A DNA stretch of 64,000 nt from Sanderia malayensis. Its lineage: Eukaryota; Cnidaria; Scyphozoa; Semaeostomeae; Pelagiidae. The notes below the pieces were generated by a model. It was not told the origin of the DNA and did no database searches. It saw only the letters and a program-made list of their open reading frames with translations. This document shows positions 1-12,300 of this stretch, one piece after another. Numbering within the stretch: the first letter of the stretch is position 1; every line of letters starts with the position of its first letter. The stretch lies in contig RQOL01000828.1 in the NCBI GenBank assembly GCA_013076295.1, positions 2,170,001 through 2,234,000 of the forward strand, given 5' to 3'. A program made the position numbers and the translations under genes.

Positions 1-155
1 AGTCGTGTGTAGCTACAATAGAAGCTGCTGTTGTGCTTGAACAATAGGCTGGATATAAAATATGAAGACCAAAGGTACGTCATGCCTAAATGAAATGGAG
101 AGAGATGTCTGAGGCATAAATGAAAGGCAAACTACTGAACAGCAGCAATACATAC

Positions 156-3100
156 CGTAACATCATAATTCTTCTGTTGCAGAATAGAATTCAGCTGTTT
201 TATAGTTACACTCTTGTCGTCAGACAATCGCATTATCATTTTGAAGAGTTCCTGTGGAGATTATCGTATGGACCAAATTATGAAGTTTTACTTGGAAGGG
301 CTTACAGAAATAAAGGTGCATAACATTGTTAAAGAATAGAAATGAAAGGTAGCACTTTAGCAATGTTTGGTAAGAATAGACTAAAAAGACTTGAAGTGGA
401 TTTCTGAAAAATACCTTCAAGTGCTGGTCGTTTTCGTTCAAAACTGATATAAATTTATGTCTGTTGGTCTCATTACGAGCCAAGGCAGTGTCTCTTTCTG
501 CTGTGATCTCCTGTGAGAGAAACAAAGGAAAGCAACGTAGAAGAAATTAAATATTCCTCAGTAATAAAAGAGAAACAGTATGGTAATACCATTAAGAGAA
601 ACAGTATGGTAATACTATAAGAGAAACAGTATGGTAATACTATTACAATACTGTTTCTCGTCCTACTTTTTACTATCATTTAACTTTTTCTCTACTATTA
701 CCGTAATAGTAGATAAAAATTAGGATGATAGTAAAAAAGGTAGAATATTAATAAAGAAACAACCTAAAGGATAAAAAGGCCATACCTCAATGCGCTTCTG
801 TGAAATAGAAACATCCAACTCCTCGTTGCTTTCATCGCTCTATTACAACCAAAAAATTATTCTCAAACATCTGATACAAAGTCAACTAAAAGCAGCTTCA
901 CACTGCATAACAGAAAATATTCTGTTAAACAAGCAGGAAGAATGGCAAATAGATAAACGAGGGTAGACAATACAACAGCACACCATACCGTAACTTCTTT
1001 TTCCTTAGCACCCAAAAGGGTTGTTAATTGGATGATCTTCCTTTGATGATCTTCCACGGAATCGTTTGCGGCCTCCATTGACACCTTTGTATGAGAAAAA
1101 GAGATCAAATCGAGGCTGAGAGATCAAATCGAGGCTTACTACTACTGATAACCACGTTGTTCTAGTCTATTATTAAATTACTCAATGTCGGATATATTCC
1201 AGCATACCTTGAATGCGCTGCCTTGCATTTCGATTGCATTTTTCAACCCCATTAGAATATTGTCTTTTTCTTTTCCAACATCCTCTAAATGCTGAGATGA
1301 GATAAAACTATTAAAATAACTTTCCTCAATACTGATATAAAGAATCATCTTTTTTTGAAAAATACACAAGAGATAAAATATTTACATTGATAAGGCCTTC
1401 GCATGTCATGACATTTGCTTTTATGGTATCTATTTCCCGATCCTTTCCTCTCAAGACTCTTTTCAATTCAAGAAGTTCCTGGTCTTTCTCATTCATGGCC
1501 TTGAACTTATCATCCAAATTCGCCTGAAAAACATTTGCAATATAACACACCCCGTCGCAAGTGAATAAAACATACACAGGTTGCATATGATTTGTTTGAA
1601 AAAAACTTTGAAAATCAGGGGGGTTGCATCTAAAATACCTCAATGACACTGTCCATATCTTTGATTTTCGTTCTCAGTTTTTGCAGCACAAAGGACTGGT
1701 TGTCTTGCAAGCTCTGCGTTGAAAAAATCCTTTCTAATTACAACAAGAATACTACTCGTATCAATAATAAACAATTTCAGAATAATTTGAGCTACGTCAA
1801 GAAAAAAGGTTATAAGCTTCGATATACCTCGGAAGAAGTATCCAAGTTTTCCTGAGGCGTAGCTAGCTCCTGTAAAAACATAATCAAGTTTAGAGCAATA
1901 GATGTACAAAATAAATCAAATTAAATATATCTTATTCAATAAAGTACAATATTTCATAGCTAATTTCAAACCTGAATAAACAAATCCTTGTTTCTGATCG
2001 CATTTGAAAGACGCTGAATCAGTTTATCTTTCGCGTTCAACTGCAACTGGGCATCCTCTTGCAATCTCTGTGACAAATAAGTTTCCTCATGATACAAAAA
2101 CGGGCTCAAATACGCACCATGAACTCAATGAGATTATGGTTGCAGTGCATATTTCAACACAATCAACAACACTCCAAAGCTCGGTTGCTTGAGTTTACCT
2201 GACATTGATCTTCCAAATCGTGTAGCCGACTGGCCCTGCTTGCTGTGAGCATTTTCAGATCTTCAGTCAGAGACTAGAAAAGGCAATTACAAAAACGCTC
2301 ATCAGATGATCATTACACGTGTCTGAGGGACACGACACGTGCATACCGTCCTGCTAGTATGCGTATGAAAGTAGCCACTGGAAATTGCAGCATTTGAAGC
2401 ATACCTGAATTTCATTGTTCTTCTGAGCAAGAAGCTCTTGGAGATCTTTCTCTGCTCTCAGCTTCGAATCGTTAAAATACTGGGGATAAAAAAACAGCTG
2501 AAATGACTAACAAAGCATGAACAAAATTCCTTTGGAGTTGCAAAAGTATCATTCGATCAAAACAGCAAAAGGAATTACAAACACACCTCAATGTCCTTGT
2601 CTCTATCCAACAATGCCTGCCTGTTTTTCTGCAAGAAAAAATGGCATTTTTCAATAAGGCAAGCCTATTCGTATACAGTGAACACCCGCGTATAAGAACC
2701 TGCGAATTCTGCATCCAGCCTATTGTTCAAATACAATAGCCTATTGCCTCTTCTATTGTTTTGGGCAGGGTTTTCAGCCTGGAAGGTCCTTAATTCACTG
2801 CTTACTGCAGTGAGTCCTTAACTCAGTGCTTACTGCATAATACACAGTATTATGTGGCTACAATAGAAGCTGCTAAAGATAATTTAATAGTCTGTATCTC
2901 CAATGGCAATACTAACATGTGTTAAATTGTCATACGAATGAATTGGAATGACACCCACCTTTAACACGAAATCCTTCTCTTGAAGATCGGCCAGTAATGC
3001 AGCTAATGCCTCCGATTTGTCTTTCTTGCTAATCGCATCAATTTGGTTCAACTGCAATGAAAATTAAATTAAATATCATCAGGTTAGCAACTCTTGCGCG

Positions 3101-6100
3101 AGTAAATCAATACTGGAATGAGACAGATCTCAGTAGAACAAAAACTTTGGCAACTTGATTCACCTTGTCCTTTGCCTCATCCAGCTCTGCTTGTAGCTCC
3201 CTGAGAAGTTGCTCTAGTTTCTGAATTTCCTCTCGATATTTGCCAATCTATGAAGAGTATGAAACTGCAACGTTACAAGGTTCATAGATAAAATTTTCCA
3301 AATCCAATACTACATTGTCTACATCAAGAATGAGGCATTTAGACCACATTGTCTACGTACCTCCTTCTCTTTGTTCGAAAGAGCCATGTCAAGTCTCTGA
3401 AGGATCAAATCAACAAAAATCAAATCAAGTTTGCATATTATAGACGTAATTGCTTGTACAGTAAAAATGTGCATATAAGAACCATCAGATTACGAGCCAC
3501 CAGTACGATTTTTTGCTTAAAACAATAGAAGATACAATAGCCTATTGTGTTCGAACAATAGGTTGGATGCAAAACTTGCAGGATCTTATATGCAGGTTGT
3601 TACTGTAATTCTATTAATTTTAAATCGATATCATTCAAGCAATTGAACTTTGAACCAGGAATTTATGTGATTTTTAAAAATGCATCCATGTACTAAAATT
3701 TCAGATCTATCAAAACTTATATTTATCCATATTTATTGATTTTTTGTTTATCTTTATCTGATTTATCGCAATTTGTTAAACTTACCACACGAGATAACAG
3801 ATCACGTAGCCTGTTATTCAGCTTCCACTGTTCGAGAGCAAAATTTAGATTTAAAATTTTAAGATCATTTTATAGTTTATTGCAATTTTAGATTGCAAGT
3901 ACTGCAATATTTAAAATTTACTATACTGATGATAATTAAAATTTATTAATTTATCTCAAATTTTATTGCAATCATTTACAAGCATTTTCTTTCAAGGGAC
4001 ATATTCTTCCTGTGGCAAAAGCCTTCCCAATGACCCTGAGAAATGTCACAGAGCACCCCCACACCCGTAGCAACACAGGGTATACCAAAGTTGGAAGGAA
4101 GACCTGCAGACGGGGCTTAAAACAAGCATTCCTACCTTGATATGCTCTTGTAATGACATTGAACTGCGATGCTTTTCTGTCTCTTTGTCATGAATGCTAT
4201 TACGAAGTTCCTGCAAAGAAACTTAGTGAACTAGCATACAACTAATATTGGCCCGAAAGAAGGCAAGACTTTTAACAATACAAAGCATATAGCTACCATC
4301 TATCACACATAGTCCACGTAAAACAGGTTGCATAAAAAATAATTACCTTATTTACTCTGTCGGTTTTGTTCATATAGTCTTTTAACTCCTGTGGAAGGAC
4401 ATAAACTATGTCACAACATAGCAAAATACAGGGAGCATTTACTGTAAATCCTCGAATTAGCTCCCAAGCTTATTCAAAAACTTTACTTCTAGGCTGGGAG
4501 GTAATTCAAGGGGGGCTCTTTCGAAGGGGGGGGGCAAGTTGATGATTTATGGTGCTACGATTTGACTTAGATAAATTATGATGCAACAAATCTAATCTTC
4601 ACCTGGACAAGATTAGCTTTTGCACGCAGCTCTTTTGAAAGATCTTTAATTTTCTTTTCGTTTTCGATGTTCTCAGCTTCCAATTTGTTGTAAAGCACCT
4701 TCAAAGACAAAAAATGCCATGAGTATATATTACATTCTTCTTACAAATTAATTCTTACAAAAGAAACTTCTTGACTGTTGCACATACAATTTTCGTGTAC
4801 TGTATTTCATCTATGTTATACAGTACACGAAGAAATATCATCCAGAAATATCATCCTGGAAGCTCTTAATCCATTGTTTCTTATATGCGGGCTTTAACTG
4901 CATTATATGTACATACAGTGGTCGGTGTGGCGCATACTATACTCCAACACCTTTCAAAACATGATCACACTTACTTCATAATGTTGATTAGATCTGTCAG
5001 GACTCTGCGATGCCAGTTCTTTTAAATCGATCTGCAAGCTCTACGTAAGTGGAAAGCCATTCGTAAAAACACATGAAAAAGATTCATAACACAAAAGTGA
5101 AATTGAACCAATCAAATCAACTAATCTGTTACCTTAAAAGAGTAAAACAAGGTTAGCAGAAGATGACTTAAAATTTATGATTCAGGTAATACTCGCAAAT
5201 ACCCAAGGTAATTCAGGTAATACTCGTAAGTATAGGGATATAACATACGTGTATCTTGGTATCTTTCTCCGCGATTAATGCCTTAAGACCAGATATCTTT
5301 CGAAGTAACACAAAATAAATTAATTATCATGGAAAACGCCAAAGTAAGAGAAGCCAATATGAAAGATATTATAGTAGCAGGGATAAAAGTAACAGAAACA
5401 AAAATGAATGCTAACAGTTCATGTCACGGTAAACAAACGTCTTTGGGACACTCGTAAAAATACGAAAAAAGAAGCTAACAACTGGTAAACTTTTCCGGGG
5501 CTTCATTCAACCCCGCAATCCCCCTAAAACGGTTTTCTCAATAGGACCCTTGTGATCATTGTGAAAGAGAAACTTTGTCAATATTGTATAAGATCATCTC
5601 CAGAGACAACATTGTTCGGGAAAGGAAGGAGATAAATCAGATGTGCAAAGCTCGGAAGAGTCGTTAGGTGTCCCAGGACTTTTGTCCACTATTGCAGCAA
5701 TCGTAACTACATTTAGCAATAATCTTTGTATGCTGAATACCTCGTCGTTGGCCCCATCCCTTTGCATTAACTCTTTAATTTTCCTAAAATAAAATAAGAG
5801 CTTTGCTTAGTTAAAAAAAACTACATAACTAAGGAAACAATATTTTGATTAGAGCAAGTTTCAAAGCGTTTCGTAAAATAAATTTGTGCAATTATTTCTT
5901 ACATGTCTTTTTCTTGAATCTTTTTCTCGTATTTTCCCTGAAGAATTCAAAGAAGATGATAATAAGTTTAAAATACCCAGCATATAACGCTCTTCAAAGG
6001 CACAAGGCATGGCGATATAAGAAATTAAGTCAGGGACATACCTCGACTTCTTTATACTTTAACTTCATATCTTCAATAACCCCAGAGTCAGTGCTGCATT

Positions 6101-8597
6101 CTTTCTTATGACTTTCCAATTCCAAGCGCAACTGTTCAGTTTCCAGCTATCAAAAATGGAATTCATCATAAAAGAAACGGTCTTCAAACGGATTCGAATC
6201 ACGAATAGTTTATGGATAATAAAATTAGATTATCATGTCTTGATCATAAGTGTTTATAAGTGCGACGTTCTTGGGAGATAATTCTCTCGTTATTGGCGAA
6301 AAAGTTGTGAAAAGACGACAAATATGACAATCAGACAAAATAAAGATATTCGCGATTGGTTTATAAACATCACGATTCAAAATACAGATAGTTCTAATGA
6401 CCAAAACGAGAAAATTGTACCATTTTCTTGTTCAATTCTTCCAATTGATGATTATTCTCAGCTATTTCCTTTGGGAAAGAAAGTCAAATATTCACAGATA
6501 ACAAAGAGATCTGCCAACGATAATTGGAAAGATAAGCACATAGCAGATGGGCAACAAATATGACTGAATGATATAATATAGTAATTTCTTGTGTTATAAA
6601 GGTAACCTTGTCTCGTTGGTCAAGGTCATCTTGTAATTGGTCTCTCATGTTGTTAAATTGCTTTGTGAATTCTTCTTTCAACTATTAAAAAACAATAACA
6701 ATTATTTAATAATTAAACACTTTACAATAAACATGAATTAGAAATGAAATGAAACGATACTGAAACATTTCATAATTGTAAAAATAGGTGGGCTAGTAGG
6801 GAAGTATAAGTTGCATTAGAAACTAGGACATAATAACTGTTACATTAACCTTAGATTTGGTGGGGTAATAATTTAAAGTCAAGCCCCTAATGGTAACAAC
6901 TTTTAGATCCAAGTCTCCGTAAATGGGAGATGGCCACTAAATACAGGTTGTCTTATTGAATATGTCTTGTTTGGTTATTGTGTATGTTCTGAACTGTAAG
7001 GATTGAGATGAAAATAAAAGTATTTCCTACACCATTAATATGCTTTTCACTTTCAACTGATATGGTCTCCATTGCTTTGCTAAAAAATGAACAAGTGAAA
7101 CACAAAAGTCAAAAATACATCTTATCCAAACACACCCACATTTCATAATTACTGTGTAAGAGGTTCATGGATCAGGTAATCATGGTATATAAACTGCAAA
7201 TTTCTGTGCAGGAGAAACTCGCAAATTCAGCAAACAGCACATTCTAATGAAATACTATAGATATAGAGAAATATCATGAAGGTTCAGATATAAATTCAGC
7301 CATGAAAATAAATATTTAAAGGAACTTACGAAGCTTTTATAAGCAAGTGCTGCTTTTCTGTCAGATCCTTCTTCAGCTGTTCTATGTTGACTTTAAGCTC
7401 AATATTCTGTAAACAAAAAGAGAATACAACTTGTTGTGTGAATTAGTGCTGATAAAAGTTGAAAGGAAGTATAAAACAAAGGTGATAATTCTTTTTTTGA
7501 CAGGCAAAATACTTGAAGGATAATTTCTTAGATTTGATTTGAGAAATAATCTGCCATCAAAGGAGGATAAATTAATTGCAAGCTTACATTTTTGAGGATG
7601 TCTTCAGTATCTTCTTCATATGCCATTTGCAACCGTTCTTCAAGGAAATAGATTCTCAACTTCAAGCCAAAATTCTCCTTCTTTAAGGCACCAATAATCT
7701 GGAAAAAAGCAGCAAATTTCCTCCTTGATATTTGATCAAGAAACTTGAGCCTCGTAACATAAGGATTTTCAACATTTGAATAGTAGAAGGCTCTGGGATT
7801 TGGAAAATTATAAAAGTTATGCAAAGTAATGGAATGAATTATACCTCTTCGTGGTCTCTCATGGTTGCTCTGTCTGGTTCATTTGGGTCATTTCTTGCAG
7901 ATACTGGCTTACTGTCTGAAAAACAAGACAAAAACAACTGTGTTTACACATTGAAACAACCAAATAATTGAGATGAAATTATTTTACTTTGCATCACACT
8001 TGTCACAATACAGTTCAAATAACCTATATTGAAATTGACGAAGATTTCCCTCCTGAACTCAAGTAAGGGAAGGGTGATATCAATATCAGTAAATGAAGTT
8101 TGAAGTGGAGAGGGGGCGTGGCAAAATGTTTTCACAGACCTTGCGTTTTCCAGGCGTGTTTCATTTCATAGGCTACCTTTCACCGAAGATACGAAGACTC
8201 AAGAGTAGTGGCATATTTTGCCTAGCCTTCCAATACGATATAGATAGATTCAAAATAAACTTACCAGACTCTGAGATAGATATAGTGTCTTCGTGGTGTG
8301 TAACTTCTTGTAAAATTTCCAAATCATCTTTCCTGTCTCTGTTTAGATATTTCAGCAGATTTGTGCTGCAAGAACAATTTTAGAGTTATATATTCGTTGC
8401 AGTTTTAGCTCGCAAACTTCAAAAACATTGACAGCAATGCAATGTCAACATGTACCAGTTGACAAGTTGAGAAATGGCCTAGATGCACGGCAACTCGGAG
8501 AAGGCTATAGTAGGCAGCTAAAAACTATATCCACTCACCTCTGGTCAAAATCGATAGGCAGTGTTGGGTCTTCATCTATCATCGAGAATGTATCCAT
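156..8597 (-). CDS. CDK5RAP2: CDK5RAP2/centrosomin/myomegalin-like centrosomal coiled-coil protein, N-terminal 759 codons (3' end outside window)
   Basis: Scaffold of the pericentriolar material that recruits and activates gamma-tubulin ring complexes. The diagnostic feature is the CM1 (Cnn_1N) motif in exons 3-4 (7845-7915, 7588-7698): an RATMRDHEE stretch followed by ALKKENFGLKLRIYFLEER, nearly the family consensus. Exon 5 continues with NIELKVNIEQLKKDL, also typical. The start is the ATG at 8595-8597, reading MDTFSMIDEDPTLPIDFD. The rest is acidic/basic heptad-rich coiled coil. Coding exons from the 5' end: 8539-8597, 8265-8365, 7845-7915, 7588-7698, 7330-7406, 7031-7079, 6607-6681, 6042-6146, 5903-5937, 5741-5783, 5249-5296, 4975-5040, 4603-4698, 4347-4388, 4136-4210, 3786-3827, 3361-3396, 3164-3247, 2959-3051, 2587-2628, 2405-2479, 2199-2273, 1972-2067, 1828-1869, 1639-1713, 1386-1523, 1208-1291, 989-1084, 786-839, 415-510, 156-251. 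Phases agree at every junction. Whether it is closer to CDK5RAP2 or PDE4DIP cannot be told from this part. Family assignment is very secure; individual small exons less so. Confidence 0.93.
562..660. repeat. 24-bp tandem repeat with inverted partial copy, in an intron
   Basis: Three tandem copies of AGAGAAACAGTATGGTAATA, each followed by a few variable bases, then an inverted partial copy (TACTGTTTCTC) at about 648-659. The array lies in the intron between coding exons 786-839 and 415-510 of the centrosomin-like gene. It could form a hairpin in the transcript; no function is implied. Confidence 0.75.
5436..5690. mobile_element. Short inverted-repeat element (mariner-like ends), intronic
   Basis: The left end contains GTCTTTGGGACACTCGTAAA and the right end GGTGTCCCAGGACTTTTGTC, which are inverted relative to each other. 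The same ends and internal sequence (TTGTATAAGATCATCTCCAG-like) recur at about 30714-30947. No transposase is present, so this is a non-autonomous element in an intron of the centrosomin-like gene. The edges are approximate. Confidence 0.7.
7588..7915 (-). other. CM1 (gamma-tubulin complex activating) motif, split over two exons
   Basis: Exon 7845-7915 ends in RATMRDHEE and exon 7588-7698 opens with IIGALKKENFGLKLRIYF, together giving the CM1 box of centrosomin, CDK5RAP2, myomegalin and yeast Spc110/Mto1. In the family this segment binds and activates gamma-tubulin ring complexes. The intron between the halves is phase 0. Confidence 0.93.
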
Positions 8598-9392
8598 ATT
8601 TCATTCAGTTGCACTTACACTTTTGACAAAAAATTCAAATTTATATATTTCAAGCGAAAATTCCGTTGTTCATTTTCACTACCAGACACGCGCCTCCATT
8701 TCAATTTCCTGACGTCATGTTTTGTTATCCAATCCAACTCAATTCAACCAGCTTACAGTTCACATATCCAAGAATTTTTGCTTTGCACCTGAGGTGAATT
8801 TCAATTTAGAAACGTAAGAAACTTGGGAAGGAAATTTCGTGTGATTAAAAAACGTTAAGAAACTTTCTATGTTGTCTAGCGTTTTTAGTTTTGCTTTTTT
8901 GTTCCTAGTTACATTTTGAAAGGTATTTTAGTTGTTTGCGATGGAATTTGCATTTCTTTTTGCTTCTCTATCCAACTCATGTTTGGCAGTAACAAAATAA
9001 ATAGAATGTCAATGAATTAAGGAAAATGAGGTTTGGTGTTAAGAAACTTGCTAAGAAACGTTTCGCACCATGAATAGGCTGAAAGCTAAGAATTTTTGGT
9101 ACCAGGATCTTACATAATTTCTTATATAAAAATGGGTTTTTCAACCGGTTGTAGTCAATAATTGAAGGATTTGCCTGACAGACATATTCACTCAGACTAT
9201 TGATTCAATTGCACTTTTTGTCACACATAAATTAGCACAATATAATATGCAAATACCATCCAATCAAATTAAACCAATTCTGACGCTTAGCTACAAAACT
9301 GGTTATCACTGACTTGTTTGCAAACGACGTCTGAACTAATGAGAATAGCTATTGCTAACCGAGACGTATTGTTTACTCTTATTATTTCAGAC
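8598..9392. promoter_or_regulatory. Head-to-head intergenic region
   Basis: This is the roughly 0.8-kb gap between the centrosomin-like start codon (minus) and the first PAN-domain gene (plus). It must contain both promoters. I see no clear TATA box placement, CpG-rich island or repeat that would locate a start site. Confidence 0.45.
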
Positions 9393-12300
9393 ATGTTTAT
9401 CTACCTTTTTAACATTGCAGTTATCTTCTTGTTTATCGCTTTCGAAGCTAGCCTATCCAACAGTGTGAAGATATTCCGAAGCAACTGCAGGCGAGATGGT
9501 TTGTTTAAAGTGACGGATAGGAATTCGATATTAAGTGGTGCATCTTCAGCAAATGTGGTGTCAGCAACTTATAAGGCCACCCCAAGGGAGTGCGTAAGGG
9601 AATGTCTCAAAATTCTACAATGCAGATCGATCAATTTCAAAGAACAAAGTTCCACGACAAGTGAAAGCAATTGTCAATTACTTGATATTGATAAAACAAA
9701 TACGAGTGTTGTTGTAAAGAACACGGCTGAATTCAGTGGATGGAAACATTATGAACCAGTTGAGATGGTAAACATTAATTGCGTATTTTTCTGTGATTAT
9801 TCTGAATGAAAACGCTTAAAAAGTATTACTCGGTTAAATAAAAAGATAAACAAGTTCCTTACACGGCTTTTTACGCTCAGAAAGTCTTGAAAAAATTTGC
9901 AGAACTATTGAAAAAAACTTTCTTAGAAATCAATGTGCGTGCGAATCCCTGGAGATTTCGTGGTAAAATGAGAAAATACTAATAATTCTTTAAGCATGGA
10001 AATTACGCTTTGATGCATGCTTACAATTACAAAAACAAGTTTGCTCGCAGTGAGCATTAGCAAATGGCTTAGTATTTGTTGATTTTCTCTCCCTAAAGCA
10101 CAAAATTGGCGTAGTAAACTTTAATAAACGTTCTAAGTTTGTTTGTTTGTCGAAATAGCACACTACTCCACAATGCAGATTCGTTCAATGTGCAGCGGGA
10201 TTTCAATGCAATGACACCTGCTCTCATCCAGGATACAGCTGTGTTGACAGTAAGTAACCTTTCTGCTTCACAACACCTTCAAGCGCAAAACTTCATGATA
10301 AATTCAAATAAACTTCATATAAATCGATAAGCAAAGCACTTGATTAATTCTTCCCAAATATATTTCCAACTTCTAAAATAATGACCCAAGAACTCATCAT
10401 TAGCAATTCATAATGGCAGCTAAGGTGTTTGACACTTCATCAACATTTCTCCAAGCAAATCTGGTTTAGTCTCAATGTACGACAGCTCTTGTTAATTACT
10501 CATTTTTCTTCCGTTTGTGATACATTTTCATACACATAATGATAAAAAATAATCAATGAGACATCAAAATTAAAATAAATTACAAACAAATCTGGTTGTT
10601 TAGCAACTACAGTTAAATAAAAAGAAAACCAGATTACTACGTCAAGTGAAGCACATGATAACTAAAAGGATGTTTTCTTCCTAATACAGTCGATGAATGC
10701 TTGAGCAGCCCTTGTGTGCATGGCACATGCAACAATTTACTCAACATGTACACTTGCAATTGTGACAGTCCTTACGATGGCACAAGATGCGACAATTGTA
10801 AGTATCACCAACACAAGCCTTTGTTTCAATGTGAAATGTGTGTAAATTAGGAGACATGGAAACATAAACTAACATATGCATGATTTTCTTGCTTATGCTT
10901 ATGAACAACATAAACAATTAACTCAAATGACGCTGAAGGAAGGACATTAAGAGCACTTGCCTCCGAATACTTCTAAAAACTAACCCAAGTACCAATTGTT
11001 TCTCATCTAAAAGTGCCATTCTTCTCCCATTAAATATGCGCCATTTGTTTCAAAGAGTGCCCCCTCTATTTTCTCTTCCTCCCAACTTTTAAAGACTTCA
11101 GCGGCAAAAGGATGGTCTGACAGTCCACTCATTTTTGTAAATGTGATAGCAGGAATCTTAATTTACTTTTTCTCAACAGTAAATGAATGTCTAAGCAACC
11201 CATGCGTGCATGGCACATGCACCGATTTGAATGCAGCGTACAGTTGCCAGTGCAACTCCATGTACGACGGAACAAATTGCGAGAATCGTAAGTATTATTT
11301 AATTTAAACATTGAGTTGAATTGAATTTGTTCTAATTCACTTCAACTGATAGATTTGTTTAGATAAGCTGCTTCGTTTGCTGTTTTTGGCTTTGGCATAG
11401 TAACCAGTCATCAGGACACTTTTCAAGAAAATCATCGCAAAAACAGTCAAATCTGCATATTTTAATTCGTCTAATTTTCAAATTTTATTTTTTTTCAAAC
11501 GAAATTCCCCTTTACAAGTCACTGAAGAACCATTTCTTATAAAACAAACTTCTACAGTGCAATCGTTTTGTAATTCAAGCATTTTACTGCCTCCCTGGAG
11601 TTTTTTGATAATAGAAATGTATTTTGCATGATTCAGAATGCTTTAGTCCAAAGCCAGGGGGCCTATTATTAGTAATTTAAAAAACAACACAGCGGCTTCA
11701 CTTTGTGGTACATTGAGAAATATGTTCATTTATTTTATTCAACCACTAGTTAAAGACCTGTCTATATTCATTTCCATAGCATTTAATTAGGGCATATTCA
11801 TCTCTTTGCGGTCAATGAATGCCTCAGTAATCCCTGCGTGTATGGAACATGCAGTGATCTGAGTTGTGGCTACAGGTGTTCGTGTAATTCGATGTATGAC
11901 TGTACACGCTGTGACAATTGTAAAGGCCTGGTTACACTGTAGATACAATGAAAACCCGCATATAAGAACCAATGAATTGAGAACCTTCAGACTGATATAT
12001 CTGCTCAACACAATACACATTTTTTATTTTATAAGAAACCTAGCTCAAGCCCTACTGGTAAAAGTTTCTTAAACTTTCTGTTGTTTTCTATTGTTAAGGA
12101 AAACAATAGAGCAAAAGAATCTATTGTAATTTAGCACAAATTCTACAAATAAGTTTCTTATGAAGTGGCTTCTTATAAAAAAACGTGTAGAAGAAACAAT
12201 GGCAACTCCAGTAATTTTATTGCAACTCGTCAGTTAATAAACAATTCTTAGCAATCATTTTTTTCTGCAAACAATGTTTCTATATTCTGTAAACAATGTT

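Noticed and set aside
9318..9392. Upstream extension of the first PAN gene to a TTG or to ATG 9339
   Set aside because: A TTG start is implausible in an animal, and the paralogue has no ATG at the 9339 position; the shared ATG at 9393/14548 directly precedes the hydrophobic leader.
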